DNA from: Lampris incognitus
Lineage: Eukaryota; Chordata; Actinopteri; Lampriformes; Lampridae
DNA: 64,000 bases
Direction: 5' to 3'
Assembly: GCF_029633865.1 (NCBI RefSeq)
Contig: NC_079221.1
Span: 5,177,700-5,241,699, forward strand
Positions 13,101-26,800 of the stretch are shown here, piece after piece. The stretch's first letter is position 1; every line of letters begins with the position of its first letter. The notes beneath the pieces were generated by a model that saw nothing but the letters and a program-made list of their open reading frames with translations, searched no databases and was not told where the DNA came from. The position numbers and the translations under genes were made by a program.

Positions 13101-16100
13101 GCAGAGACCGGGACGGCTCGGAAGAGTGGGGTGATTGGGTGGATGCAACTGGGGAGAAAAAAGGGGGAGCCCCCCCCCCCCCAAATGTACCATCTGCTTA
13201 GACTTTCCTTAAAAAGTGAAGTGTGTGAAAGAAGAAGAAGTGACTATATTGTGGTTAACAAGCAGATCTGGCAGACGAAGTGTGTTAAACAACATCAGCA
13301 GCTAAAGCCCAGGGTCAAACTTGTTTCGGCGGTGGGGCGCTAAAACAGCATTGTTTCATTTCTGATCTCTGGTATTTGGAGTGGGGAAACACCAGCGTGT
13401 TTGCGTCGGTGTCCATGGGTGTCGGTAGCTTAAACAAACACAATCTTCAGCAGTGTAGCTTTATTTCTCAGGATTTGACGTTGACTTCTGAATAACTTGG
13501 AGGGTTTCGAAGGACCATAAGCGACGTTCATTTCGTCCGACATCACTGTCACGTGGGGTAATTTTTGTGGTTCTGCTTAGTCATTTAAAGTGAATGGTGA
13601 CTTCCCTCATATGGCCGGGATGAGAGTCAGCGCCTCCGAGTCTGAGGCCGTGGTTCTCTACTGGAAAATGGTGGATCGCTCCCTCCGGGTTGGGGATGAG
13701 TCGTTGCCTCAAGTGAAGGAGTTCAAGTATCTCGGGGTCTTGTTCACGAGTGAGGGTAGGGTGGAGCGGGAGATTGACAGGCGGGTTGGTGCAGCATCAG
13801 CAGTAATGCGGATGTTGTACCGGACCGTTGTGGTGAAGAGGGAGCTGAGCCGGAAGGCAAAGCTCTCAATTTACCAGCCAGTCTTGGTTCCACCCCTCAC
13901 CTATGGTCATGAGCTTTGGGTAGTGACCGAAAGGGTGAGATCGCGGATACAAGCGGCTAAAATGAGTTTCCTCCGTAGGGTGTCTGGGCTCAGCCTTAGA
14001 GATAGGGTGAGGAGCTCGGAGTAGAGCCGCTGCTCCTTCACATCGAAAGGAGCCAGTTGAGGTGGTTCAGGCATCTGATCAGGATGCCTCCTGGGCGCCT
14101 TCCTTTGGAGGTTTACCGGGCACAGCCAACTGGGTGGAGACCCCGGGGTAGACCCAGAATTCTCTGGAGGGACTACATGTCCAGTCTGGCCTGGGAACGC
14201 CTTGGGATCCCCCAGGAGGAGCTGGAGGGCGTTGCTGGGGGGAGGTACATCTGGAGTGTCCTACTTAGCTTGCTGCCACCGCGACCCCACCCCGGAGAAG
14301 CGGCTGAAGATGAACGAGTGAATAACTGACTTCCCTCATATCTTAAGTTACGCTGTGTCAGCCGTTTTCAGCCTGGTGCTTGGGGAACCCACAGTACTGC
14401 TGGCTTTCTGTTCTGCGAGGTAGTTGTTTAGAGTCACCTGTCATGCCAAGTTGACATGTGGCTTGGATACCTGAAACAGCAGATGAACTCAAGAAAATCT
14501 ATGGCATGGCAGCCATTTTGCTCCAGAATGCTCGCCACACATCAGCTTTAGGTGGGGAGGGAGGAATCATTGAGTGAGGTACACGCAGGGATGATTTAAA
14601 TGGCCAGATGGAGAGAGCCAGACTGGGGATTTTGCCAGGACACCGGGGGACCCCCTACTCTTTGCGATAAGTGCCATGGGGTCTTTAATGACCACGGTGA
14701 GTCAGGGTCTCGGTTTAACGTCTCATCTGTAGGATGAGTATCCCCGTCACTGCACTGGGGGATTGGAATTTTTGTCGTTTATAATGACCCAAGGGAAGAC
14801 TGCCCCCTACTGGCCCGCCAGCACCGCCTCCAGCAGCAACTCAGTTTTCCCGACAGGTTTGAAAGCCAATGCTCTGTATAATACTGATATTAAATGTATG
14901 ATTTTCTTTGCTTTTTTAAAATTTTTTAATCTAGGTGGCAAGATATAGTTGTGGGAGCCCCTCAGTTCTTCATGAAGGACGGAGACGTCGGAGGGGCTGC
15001 TTACGTTTACATCAACCAGGCGGGAAAGTGGAACAAGATCACGCCGACCCGTCTCAACGGGACCAAGGACTCCATGTTCGGGCTGGCGGTAGAGAACATC
15101 GGGGATGTCAATCAAGACTCTTACCAAGGTACTTTAGATGTCTAATGCACTTATTGTAAGTCGCTTTGGATAAAAGCGTCGGCTAAATGACTTTAATGCA
15201 GTGTAATGTCTTTTTAGCAATTCACTTGATATAACCGGACCGATCCGTTTTGCCTCACGTGGTTTCTCTTTGGTAGACATTGCTGTCGGGGCTCCTTATG
15301 AAGACGTAGGGGCAGGAAGAGTCTACATCTATCACGGCTCTGCAAAGGGAATCAACGCCAAACCTGCACAGGTTGGTTTTCGGTCAGAAAAAAACGAGTT
15401 TTGTCAAGCTCTTATGGCAGCCTTTGTGCAAAACCAGATGCTATCTTGTTATATATGTTGTGATGTTGTTTATTTCTGCACAGCAGGGACTCTTCAAACT
15501 CTTCATACCAAGACCATAATTGTGTCAATTTAGGCCTGACCCTGAATTTATTCTTGGAATGAATCCAGGTTCATTAAAACATAGTAGGATTCTGGTCTGT
15601 GACCCATATTAAATCCTAAACAACAGTTTCAGGAGAGAAACATTTAGCCAACAACTGAATTCGGGGCGTCCAGATTCAGTCCCCAGAGGATCATAACTTG
15701 CTTGAATTTTTAGGATAAACAAAAAAAAACAACACATTTGTTTTTCATTCTCATTACAGATCCTGTTGGGGAAGGAAAACAACATCAGACTATTTGGATA
15801 TTCTCTGGCTGGGAACCTGGACTTGGACGGTAACGCCTATCCTGATCTGGCTATCGGCTCTCTCTCTGACACAGCTCTGGTTTACAGGTAACTGGTGACC
15901 TCTCATAACTAATAACCTCTCATGACTAATGACCTCTCGCGACTAATGGCCTCTCATAACGATTGACCTCCCATCCATTCTGGTGTCATTCCGGCCTCGC
16001 CGGCTTCCATCACAAGTTTGCGCTGCAACTTTTCTTTCAGAGCAAGACCGGTTATCAAAATCAAGAAGGACGTCAAAATAACCCCGAGGGAAATTGACCT

Positions 16101-19100
16101 TACAAAGAAAACCTGTGGCAACAGCATTTGGTAAGATTTACAACACATGAAAAGTTCTCCTAGTCAGACGCACACCTGCCTTTTTTATAACTTGACAGTC
16201 TCAATAAACTTTTTTTTTCTTTTCTTTTTTTTTTTTTACATTGTGTTTCGGTGTGCAGTGAACAGTGTTCGATTCGATATATGCAGTATACAATACACAG
16301 TATGATGAGTTGTTGCCTCGAGTGAAGGAGTTCAGGTATCTCGGGGTCTCGTTCACGAATGAGGGTAGGATGGAGTGGGAGACTGACAGGCGGATTGGTG
16401 CAGCATCAGCAGCAATGGGGACGTTGTACCGGACGGACCGTTGTGGTGAAGAGGGAGCTGAGCCAGAAGGCGAAGTTCTCAATTTAGCAGTCAGTCTTCG
16501 TTCCAACCCTCACCTGTGGTCATGAGCTTTGGGTAGGGACTGAAAGGGTGAGATCGCGGGTACAAGCGGCTGAAATGAGTTTCCTCCGTAGGGTGTCTGA
16601 GCTCAGCCTTAGAGATAGGGGGAGGAGCTCGGACATCTGGAGGGAGCTCGGAGTAGAGCCGCTGCTCCTTCGCATCAAAAGGAGCCAGTTGAGGTGGTTC
16701 AGGCATCTGATCAGGATGCCTCCTGGGCGCCTTCCTTTGGAGGTTTACTGGGCATGTCCAACTGGGAGGAGACCCCCGGAGTAGACCCAGAACTCGGTGG
16801 AGGGACTACATGTCCAGTCTGGCCTGGGAACACCTTGGGATCCCCCAGGAGGAGCTGGAGGGCGTTGCTGGGGAGAGGGACGTCTGGAGTGCCCTACTTA
16901 GCTTGCTGCCACTGCGACCCGACCCCGGAGAAACGGCTGAAGAAGAATGAATGAATGAATGAACAATACACAATATTCAAACAAAGCAAAGCATCCCTGT
17001 ATATAGAAACTTTTTTCGGTGACCTTTTGACTTTTTTTCAAGGTCAGTTTTTCTCTATGCAACAGAGAAAAATACTTGGCATTGGGAAAAAAGTACCTGA
17101 ACCCTGGTTAGTTACTTTAAACATGCATTTTAGTTCCCAAAAGATTTTGGACTAAAGATTGATGAAATGAAATGATATATTTGATCCAATTTTCCCATGT
17201 TTCTCTGAACGTCTGTGGCAGTTTCAAGGATAATTGCATAAGTATTGTGTATTAAGTCAGTCCAATAACACTGGACAACACATTTTTCTCAAACGTTCTT
17301 CCTGAAAATAAGAGATTATGATGGACAAGGTCAGGATGAACACCAAAATAATTTCAGATTTGCTGTATCACGTGGGAATTTGGAGAAACTTTAAAATAAC
17401 TTCTATTGAATTTAGCATGTTTACTCTCATAATGATGCTGACACATTGTGTTGGTTCAACTGAGCTCAAAATGTTTTGCAGCTGATTTTTGTTTGTACTC
17501 CCCATCTGGTGCTTCTCGTGTCAGTGTTCAGTGTCCGAGGGTGTTTCTGGCTTTCGATGATCCATTTCATATGAGACATAAAATATTTTCTTATTCGTAG
17601 CTTCACCGTGGAGGCATGCCTCAGCTATGAATCAAACCCTGCGTCCTACAGCCCCAAAATAAGTAGGTGAAACTGTATCCACACATTTCCCCCCCCAGAT
17701 TCAGAAAAGCGTGCAGTTCGCCTTTCTCACCTACCCTTTTCCCTCCATAGTTATCAGCTATTCCTTCGAAGCAGAAGAAGATAGGAGGAAGCAAGGGTTT
17801 CTCTCCAGGGTGGTGTTCCTTAACAGGTCCCACACCGACTTTGAGTACCAGTCAAATGGGACGCTGGAGCTCCGCGGTCAGAAAAAGAGGACTTGCATCA
17901 AGACGAAGCTCAAACTTCAGGTAAATGTGTCAAACACGTTATCTTTATGCATGCTTAATAACTTGCGCCAAAAGTTGGTGCACCCCAACGATCGGGTCCC
18001 CCTGCACAAACAGCAATATAGCGTACGCTGTTAAGTGCCTGGAGGATTGCTGTGACTTGTACATTGGGGAAACCAAACAGACGCTGGCCAAGACAGAAGA
18101 GCTAACACGTCAGACCAGGACTCCACAGTCTACACCATCTACAGGCCAGTGGCCTCTCCTTCAAGGATGAGGACGTGCACATCCTTGATAGGGAGGAACG
18201 CTGGTTTGAACAGAGAGTCAAAGAGGCCATCTGTGTGAAGAGGGAACAACCATCCCTGAACCAAGGGGGGGGGGCTGAATATATCTGTCACCGTCTTTTT
18301 TTATTTTTGATTTTGAGATACTTTATTAATCCCCGTGGGGAAATTCTGCTCTGCATTTAACCCATCCTAGCTGTGTAGCTAGGAGCAGTGGGCAGCCGCC
18401 GTGCAGCACCCGGGGACCAACTCCAGTTCGTCTTGCCATGCCTCGCTCAGGGGCACAGACAGGAGTATTAACCCTAACATGCATGTCTTTTTGATGGTGG
18501 GGGAAACTGGAGCACCCAGAGGAAACCCACACAGACACGGGGAGAAGATGCAAACTCCACACAGAGGACGACCTGGGATAACTCCCAAGGTTGGACAACA
18601 CCGGGGTTCAAACCCAGGACCTTCTTGCTGTGAGGCAACAGTGCTAACCACTGCGCCACCATGCACTCCCAATCTTGCAATGCTGTGATTGAAGACATTC
18701 CCAAACCCTCTGTGAACAGTACACATGGCCTTTGTAACTCTAGCTAATGGTCACGGCAATTTGCATGTGAAACAGTTTGGTTGTTTTTGGTCGTTATGCC
18801 ACTATATTGTTTATAAGGGTGGGGATACCTGCAGTCAGGTGAGACTGAAGAGGTCACTTAGATGAGTGATGAAACATTTCTCTCAATAAACGTTGCGTCC
18901 AGATGAACTGATTCAACTTTCTGTGACTGCGTTTACATGCACAGTTAAGTCGAGCTACGGTCATAGCTCGATTAGACCATGTAATTGGACTACTGTCATT
19001 GTCCCAGTATAAATAATAATATTTGTTACAATTTATTTGTAACAATTTAATATTTGTTACAGTTTATTTAAAATATCTGTGAATGTTCTCATTCATCCAG

Positions 19101-20771
19101 GTCATGGTTATCCAAAGGAATTGAATCAAGTGCAACTGGACTTGGTATATATATACACTACCGTTCAAAAGTTTGGGATCACATTGAAATGTCCATATTT
19201 TTGAAGGAAAAGCACTGTACTTTTCAATGAAGATAACTTTAAACTAGTCTTAACTTTAAAGAAATACACTCTATACATTGCTAATGTGGTAAATGACTAT
19301 TCTAGCTGCAAATGTCTGGTTTTTGGTGCAATATCTACATAGGTGTATAGAGGCCCATTTCAAGCAACTATCACTCCAGTGTTCTAATGGTACAATGTGT
19401 TTGCTCATTGGCTCAGAAGGCTAATTGATGATTAGAAAACCCCTTGTGCAATCATGTTCACACATCTGAAAACAGTTTAGCTCGTTACAGAAGCTACAAA
19501 ACTGACCTTCCTTTGAGCAGATTGAGTTTCTGGAGCATCACATTTGTGGGGTCAATTAAACGCTCAAAATGGCCAGAAAAAGAGAACTTTCATCTGAAAC
19601 TCGACAGTCTATTCTTGTTCTTAGAAATGAAGGCTATTCCATGCGAGAAATTGCTAAGAAATTGAAGATTTCCTACACCGGTGTGTACTACTCCCTTCAG
19701 AGGACAGCACAAACAGGCTCTAACCAGAGTAGAAAAAGAAGTGGGAGGCCGCGTTGCACAACTGAGCAAGAAGATAAGTACATTAGAGTCTCTAGTTTGA
19801 GAAACAGACGCCTCACAGGTCCCCAACTGGCATCTTCATTAAATAGTACCCGCAAAACACCAGTGTCAACATCTACAGTGAAGAGGCGGCTGCGGGATTC
19901 TGGGCTTCAGGGCAGAGTGGCAAAGAAAAAGCCATATCTGAGACTGACCAATAAAAGAAAAAGATTAAGATGGGCAAAAGAACACAGACATTGGACAGTG
20001 GAAGACTGGAAAAAAGTGTTGTGGACAGATGAATCCAAGTTTGAGGTGTTTGGATCACAAAGAAGAACGTTTGTGAGACGCAGAACAAATGAAAAGATGC
20101 TGGAAGAATGCCTGACGCCATCTGTTAAGCATGGTGGAGGTAATGTGATGGTCTGGGGTTGCTTTGGTGCTGGTAAGGTGGGAGATTTGTACAGGGTAAA
20201 AGGGATTCTGAATAAGGAAGGCTATCACTCCATTTTGCAACACCATGCCATACCCAGTGGACAGCGCTTGATTGGAGCCAATTTCATCCGACAACAGGAC
20301 AATGACCCTAAAAACACCTCCAAATTGTGCAAGAACTATTTAGAGCAGAAGCAGGCAGCTGGTATTCTATCGGTAATGGAGTGGCCAGCGCAGTCACCAG
20401 ATCTGAACCCCATTGAGCTGTTGTGGGAGCAGCTTGACCGTATGGTACGCAAGAAGTGCCCATCCAACCAATCCAACTTGTGGGAGCTGCTTCTGGAAGC
20501 GTGGGGTGCAATTTCTCCAGATTACCTCAACAAATTAACAGCTAGAATGCCAAAGGTCTGCAATGCTGTAATTGCTGCAAATGGAGGATTCTTTGACGAA
20601 AGCAAAGTTTGATGTAAAAAAAATCTTATTTCAAATACAAATCATTATTTCTAACCTTGTCAATGTCTTGACTCTATTTTCTATTCATTTCACAACATAT
20701 GGTGGTGAATAAGTGTGACTTTTCATGGAAAACACAAAATTGTTTGGGTGATCCCAAACTTTTGAACGGTA

Positions 20772-20832
<61 letters not shown>

Positions 20833-23800
20833 AAGTCCAGTTGCACTTGATTCAATTCCTTTGGATTTATTTAAAATACAGTTTATTTGTGGGCACCTTT
20901 CAGAGCACTCAAGGACACCTTCCAGAACACAGTAAAAAACAAGCTGCCCTGTATCAGACAGCATAAAATCAAAACAAAGCAGGGTAGACAATAAAAAGTT
21001 CATACAACAGATAAGTATAAAATCATCATCTGCACAAAACTCAATGAAGCGTGGCTCAGACTGAATATGCCAGTTTGAAAAGGTGCGTTTTGAGATGGGA
21101 TTTGAAGGTTGAAAGAGAGTCAGTGTTGTGAATGTCTTGTGGGAGAGAGTTCCATAGGCGGGGGGCAGAATGACTGAAGGCTCTAGACCCCATGGTAGTC
21201 AAGCGGGCCGATGGTGTACTGAGTTGGAGAGCGGAAGAGGATCTGAGAGTGCGGGAGGGTGTGTGGATATGAAGGAGTTTGGAAAGATATGAAGGAGCTA
21301 AGTTATTAAGGGACTTAAAGGTGAGGAGCAGGATCTTGAAGTCAGTACATTATTTAACAGGGAGCCAGTGGAGTTGCTGAAGAACAGGAGTGATATTATC
21401 TATGGAAGGAGTTCTGGTAATGATACGGGCAGCTGAATTCTGGACTAATTGAAGCTTATGAAGGCACTTGAGGGGAAGACCAAAGAGGATAGAATTGCAG
21501 TAGTCAGTACGGGATGTAACCAGGGTGTGAGTGAGTATGGCGGTGCTTTTAGGTGTAAGTGGTGGCTGAAGACGATTAATATTGCGTAGGTGGAAGTTTG
21601 CAGACCGAGTAACATTGTTGATGTGAGCTTCAAAAGATAATTTGCTGTCCAGGATGACACCCAGACTCTTAACCTGAGGTGATGGGGGAACTATAGAATT
21701 GTCAATAGTAACAGAAGAACTATCAGTTTTGGCCAAAGTAGATTTCGTGCAACCTAGGAGGATCTCAGTTTTATCACTATTAAGTTTGAGGAAGTGGTAT
21801 GAAAACCAGGATTTAATTTCAAGTAAACAGTCAGAAAGAGAAGTGGGCGGAAGAGTGGAGGTAGGCTTGGTGGATGGATAAAACTGGGTGTCATCCGCAT
21901 AGCAGTGAAATTGAATGCCAGATTTCCTGAAAATGTGGCCAAGAGGTAGTAGGTAAATAATAAATAGGATGGGTCCCAATACAGAGCCCTGGGGAACACC
22001 GGTAGTAACAGAAAAGGACTGAGATCTCAAATTTTTATATACAAGAACCGGGGGAGAATCGATTTATTGATGAAAATATGTCACCCCGGTGCGGCAGGTG
22101 GCAATATGCCCCCTTTCAGCTGGTTGCTATTGGACCACGGGAACTATGGATCATGCGCAGAACGTCTAGGCCAGTTCGGGGCCGATTGAAGTGTAAACGC
22201 GCCAGAGTAAATCGATCCCCAACCGCATTATCTAGATGTGTGAGTCCAACTTCGAGAAATTCAATTTAGTACGATTTCAGTCGGACTAACAAGTTTACAT
22301 GTATTTAAAAGTCCAGTTTTAGTCTGACTAACACAATAAATCAACTATTTCTAACATCATGTAAACGTACTGACAGACTTAAACACAGGCACGCTATTGG
22401 CTAGTCAGTTAGCCACTGATTTAGATTGCAAGCAGCATTTGGAGGTATTTACCTGTCAGTCAGCCCTGTTTGGAGCTAGAAAAATATCAGTCATATTTTA
22501 GTGTTGGAAGTTAATGGGCGAGCCAAAAACGAGTTATTTTACAGAAAAATGTGATAAAGATTTCCTTAAGGTTTTTACTTTGTCTCACAGTACATTGTTT
22601 GGGTTGTCACAGAAATAAGTACAAGTGCATCTGCATGTGACTCACAAAAACATTTAAAAAGAATAGTCTGGCCTGGTCGGTCATGTCTGAAATAGAGCCC
22701 TTTGCTGTCTACCTAACAAAAGAAGGATGCACTACTGACATGCACGTGTCATCTTTGCACAGGACAACATTAAGGACAAACTGCGCAGTATTCCCATCGA
22801 GTTTTCTGTGGGTATTGTGGACATCAAGCGCCACAAGAGACAGAACGCTCTTCCTCATCTCATTCCCATTCTGGATTCCTCGCAGCCAAGCAGCGTTGTG
22901 ACTGAGGTACAGATGTTAGGCTACGTCACTTATTACCAAACACATTAAATTCATTTCAATGGACTGGATGAAGGTTTATGCACGGCGCACCACATTTTAT
23001 ATGAAAATGTATGTGACTTTCATGGTATTGCAGGTCAACTTCTTGAAGGAAGGGTGTGGAAGTGATAATATTTGCCAAAGTAATCTACACTTGCAGTACA
23101 CGTTCTACTATAAGGAAAACAACCAGGACATGTTCACGCCCTTACCCATGTGAGTACAGATATTGAAATTATGTGGAGAAAAAAAAACAAAAACAAAATT
23201 TGAAAACAATATTGAAAGTCTTAAAAATTTGCCTTATGCTGGGTAGTTAATTGAGGCAGTACCAAGCTACAATCTAGTGGGGTCCTCCAATGGCCGATCG
23301 ATCGATCAATCAATCAGTGGCGGCTGGTGCTAAATGTTTGGGGGGGGGGGCAATGTACCTTGGCGCAGCACACCTGACAGCAGCTTTAATGTCCACACAG
23401 TCAGAGAGTTATTAAGGACAATGCAGCCTATAGATTTTATCAGGGTTGGTAGACGGTGGATGATTGACAGTCGAGACGAGGCGTGGTGGTGGGTGTGAAC
23501 ATGATTGACAGCCATGAGAATTTTCCGATCACATTAGATCAAAAAACATTAAAACAATACCAGTTCGCTGCCAAGAAAAGTGGGCGTGTCTGGGGCGGCA
23601 CAGAACTGCGCCCCCTGGAAAATCTGAAGAAACCAATCAGACAGCAGCCTCAGGTCACCTGCTCGCCACAAGTCTGAGGGCTTACATAAGGTATCGCTTG
23701 GACGGGCGCCACTCACCCAGGAAGTATATGTATTCAGACAGGAAGTATATGTATTCAGACAGGAAGTATATGTATTCAGACAGGAAGTATATGTACTCAG

Positions 23801-26800
23801 ACAGAAATCAACCAGATACCATTTGAACCAATATTTAATGCTGCTGACAGGCGCCCACAGACTGACAACACTTTTATTATTTCATCATTATTTACATTAT
23901 ACAGCTAAATTATATTTGATATGTTTAAGTAGATTTTCCTCTCTTGAGGTTTGAAGGGGGTGGCCCCCGGCGCCCTGTACTGGCCACTGCAATCAATCAA
24001 CCAACCAATCAATCAACCAACCAATCAACCAATCAATCAATCATTCAAATTTCATGTAGCACATTTTGCACATGAAAATAGAACGCACTTTACATTGAAT
24101 AAAACTGCACAGATAAATAGATGGGAACGATAAAAGAGGAAAACAGTCAAATTTTTTTTTCTTCTAAATTTATTTCAAATTTTCCCCTTTTTTCTCCCAA
24201 TTTAGTGGCCAATCGATCCCTATTTTAGTTCAAACACCCGCCCTCGTGCATGCGTTCGCCAACTGCATCTCTCCGGCCGGCAGTCTGGAAGGATTCGCCT
24301 CCTCACTTTCGTGACAAGGCGACTCCAGGCCGAACCACTTGCTTTTTCCCACACAGTCAATTATCAAATGAAAAGTAGAAATCATAGAAAACGTTTTATA
24401 CATGTGTGGTCCTTATATGCCATTTGTCAGACTGCACGACTGCTAATTAAAGTGTGCAATAGCAACCCGTCATATACCGAGCTCTGATTCCAACACATAG
24501 TGATCACTATAAAGGTTGTGGTGTTGTTTTCTTTCTTTTTTTTTAACTCATCCGTCACTAAAGAGTGTTTTTTGACCAACCAGGAAGTGAAGCTGACAAA
24601 GCGCTGAGGGTTCACGTTATCTGATGTTTCCGTAGTGAGAAAGGGCTTCCGGTGTTCTCCCTGAGCGACCAGAAAAGGGACTTGGCTCTGCGGGTGACCG
24701 TTTCCAACCAAAAGGGGGAGGACGCTCACGAGGCAAAGCTCGTGGGGAGCTTCCCGGACACGCTATCCTACTCAGGAGTCCGCTCACAGAAAAAGATGGT
24801 GAGAAAAGGGAAAAGGCATGTGCAGATGCTGCAGGGGCACAGATGGTGCTAGTTACAGATTGGGAAATTGTTCCTTTGTCGTAACTCTGCGTTCTCTTTT
24901 TTTTCCAGAGGGAAAAACAAATCATCTGCATTGCCAATATTAATGGTTCTCATGCCGAGTGTGAGCTGGGGAATCCATTTAAGAGAGATGCCGAGGTACT
25001 CTTCTTAAGCATCACCTCATCTGCCGCGATAGTTCAGGTCATGAGATAATTGTTTCTCTCCCCCCCCCCCCCCCCCCGCTGTCTTTCAAGGCTACATTTT
25101 ACATCATCTTGAACACGCTGGGTATATCTCTTGACACCACGGAGATCGATATCGACCTACAGCTCCAAACGTAAGTACCGCTACTGGTTCAGCCTCCCGC
25201 CTGGCTAAGGTTGGGCGCCTATAGCTGCAGTTTGAACAGATTCATTAGCTCGTGGTTAATGCCAAAAAGGCGAGGTCTTGTTCACCAGTGAGGGTAGGGT
25301 GGAGCGGGAGACTGACAGGCGGGTCGGTGCAGCATCAGCAGCAATGGGGACGTTGTACCGGACCGTTGTGGTGAAGAGGGAGCTGAGCCAGAAGGCAAAG
25401 CTCTCAATTTACCAGTTAGCCTCCGTTCCAACCCTCACCTATGGTCATGAGCTTTGGGTAGTGACCGAAAGGGTGAGATCTCGGGTACAAGCGGCTGAAA
25501 TGAGTTTCCTCCGTAGGGTGTCTGGGCTCCGCCTTAGAGATAGGGTGAGGAGCTCGGACATCCGGAGGGAGCTCGGAGTAGAGCCGCTGCTCCTTCACAT
25601 CGAAAGGAGCCAGTTGAGGTGGTTCGGGCGTCTGATCAGGATGCCTCCTGGGCTCCTTCCTTTGGAGGTTTACCGGGCACGTCCAACTGGGAGGAGACCC
25701 CGGGGTAGACCCAGAACTCGCTGGAGGGACTACATGTCCAGTCTGGCCTGGGAACGCCTTGGGAGATCCCCCAGGAGGAGCTGGAGGGCGTTGCTGGGGA
25801 GAGGGGCGTCCGGAGTGCCCTACTTAGCTTGCTGCCGCCGCGACCCGACCCCGGAGAAGCGGCTGAAGATGAATGAATGAATGAATGAATGGATAATACC
25901 AAAAAGTTTCCCAGTTTCAGAAATGGTAAGTTAAGGTAAGTTATCACAAGTTCAACTCAAGATTTTTTATTTATTTTTTTTCCAGGACAAGTACACAAGA
26001 CAAAATTGCCAATGTCAAAGCAAAGGCCAAAGTGATCATCGAGCTGGCGTTGTCGGTCACGGGGTAAGTCACGTCATACAATTTTGAAAGCTCCGCGTGC
26101 AGGTGATTGTGTTACCAAGCAGTGATTGACAGGTGAAATGGTGAAACGATATAACAGACAGAACACCCGTTATTGAATGTAAACTAAGGCATTTGGATTT
26201 TCCCTTTCCCCCCCCAGGGAGGCAAGCCCACCTCATGTTTATTTTGGGGGCACTGTGAAGGGAGAGAGCGCCATGAAGACAGAGGACGAGATTGGCAGTT
26301 TGATTAACTACGAATTCAGAGTAAGCGCACCCCTTCGTCCGTGACCGAGCTCCTCGGCCACCGTCTGTATTGATTTTACATGTCGGGACGCCATCTGAGA
26401 TGGTCAAGTGCATGAAACCGCGTGTGAAAGGCCGTGTCGTCTGGCTTTGTTTTGCCTCAGATAACTAATTTGGGGAAACCGCTGAAATCGTTTGGGACGG
26501 CATCGCTGCACATTCAGTGGCCCAAAGAAAACGTGGATGGGAAATGGCTCCTCTATCTGGTCAAAATCACCACCACCGGCCTGGAAGAGATCTCCTGTTC
26601 TCCTGAGAGTGAGATCAGCCCTGTTAAACACATCCAGGTAGGGCTTTTGCACCCGCATGGCCGTCCCGGACAGCATCCGGATGTGGGCCACTTCAGGCAA
26701 CGATGCGGCACTGATGGCCTTCTTCTGGCCCTGACAAAATGGATGTGAGCCTGAAGTGGCCCACATGTACGTATAATAGCAAATGTGGCCCAAATATGCC

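Larger units (their letters stand above)
19083..20866. repeat. Inverted flanking arms around the Tc1 element
   Basis: The left arm (19099-19155, GGAATTGAATCAAGTGCAAC then ACTTGG and TATATA) is the reverse complement of the right arm (20824-20866). Without the Tc1 element the arms would meet at a TA-rich centre. A related single arm occurs at 41478-41546 beside Penelope-like sequence, so the arms are probably Penelope terminal pieces in head-to-head order. Confidence 0.7.
18924..22372. mobile_element. TIR element (MITE) split by nested insertions
   Basis: Left part 18924-19012 and right part 22037-22372 match, in order, the uninterrupted 370-bp element at 54623-54992. Both have outer ends of the type CAGTGCGTTTACATG and its inverse. 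The interval 19013-22036 is inserted material: palindromic arms, the Tc1 element and an L2 fragment. Confidence 0.8.
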
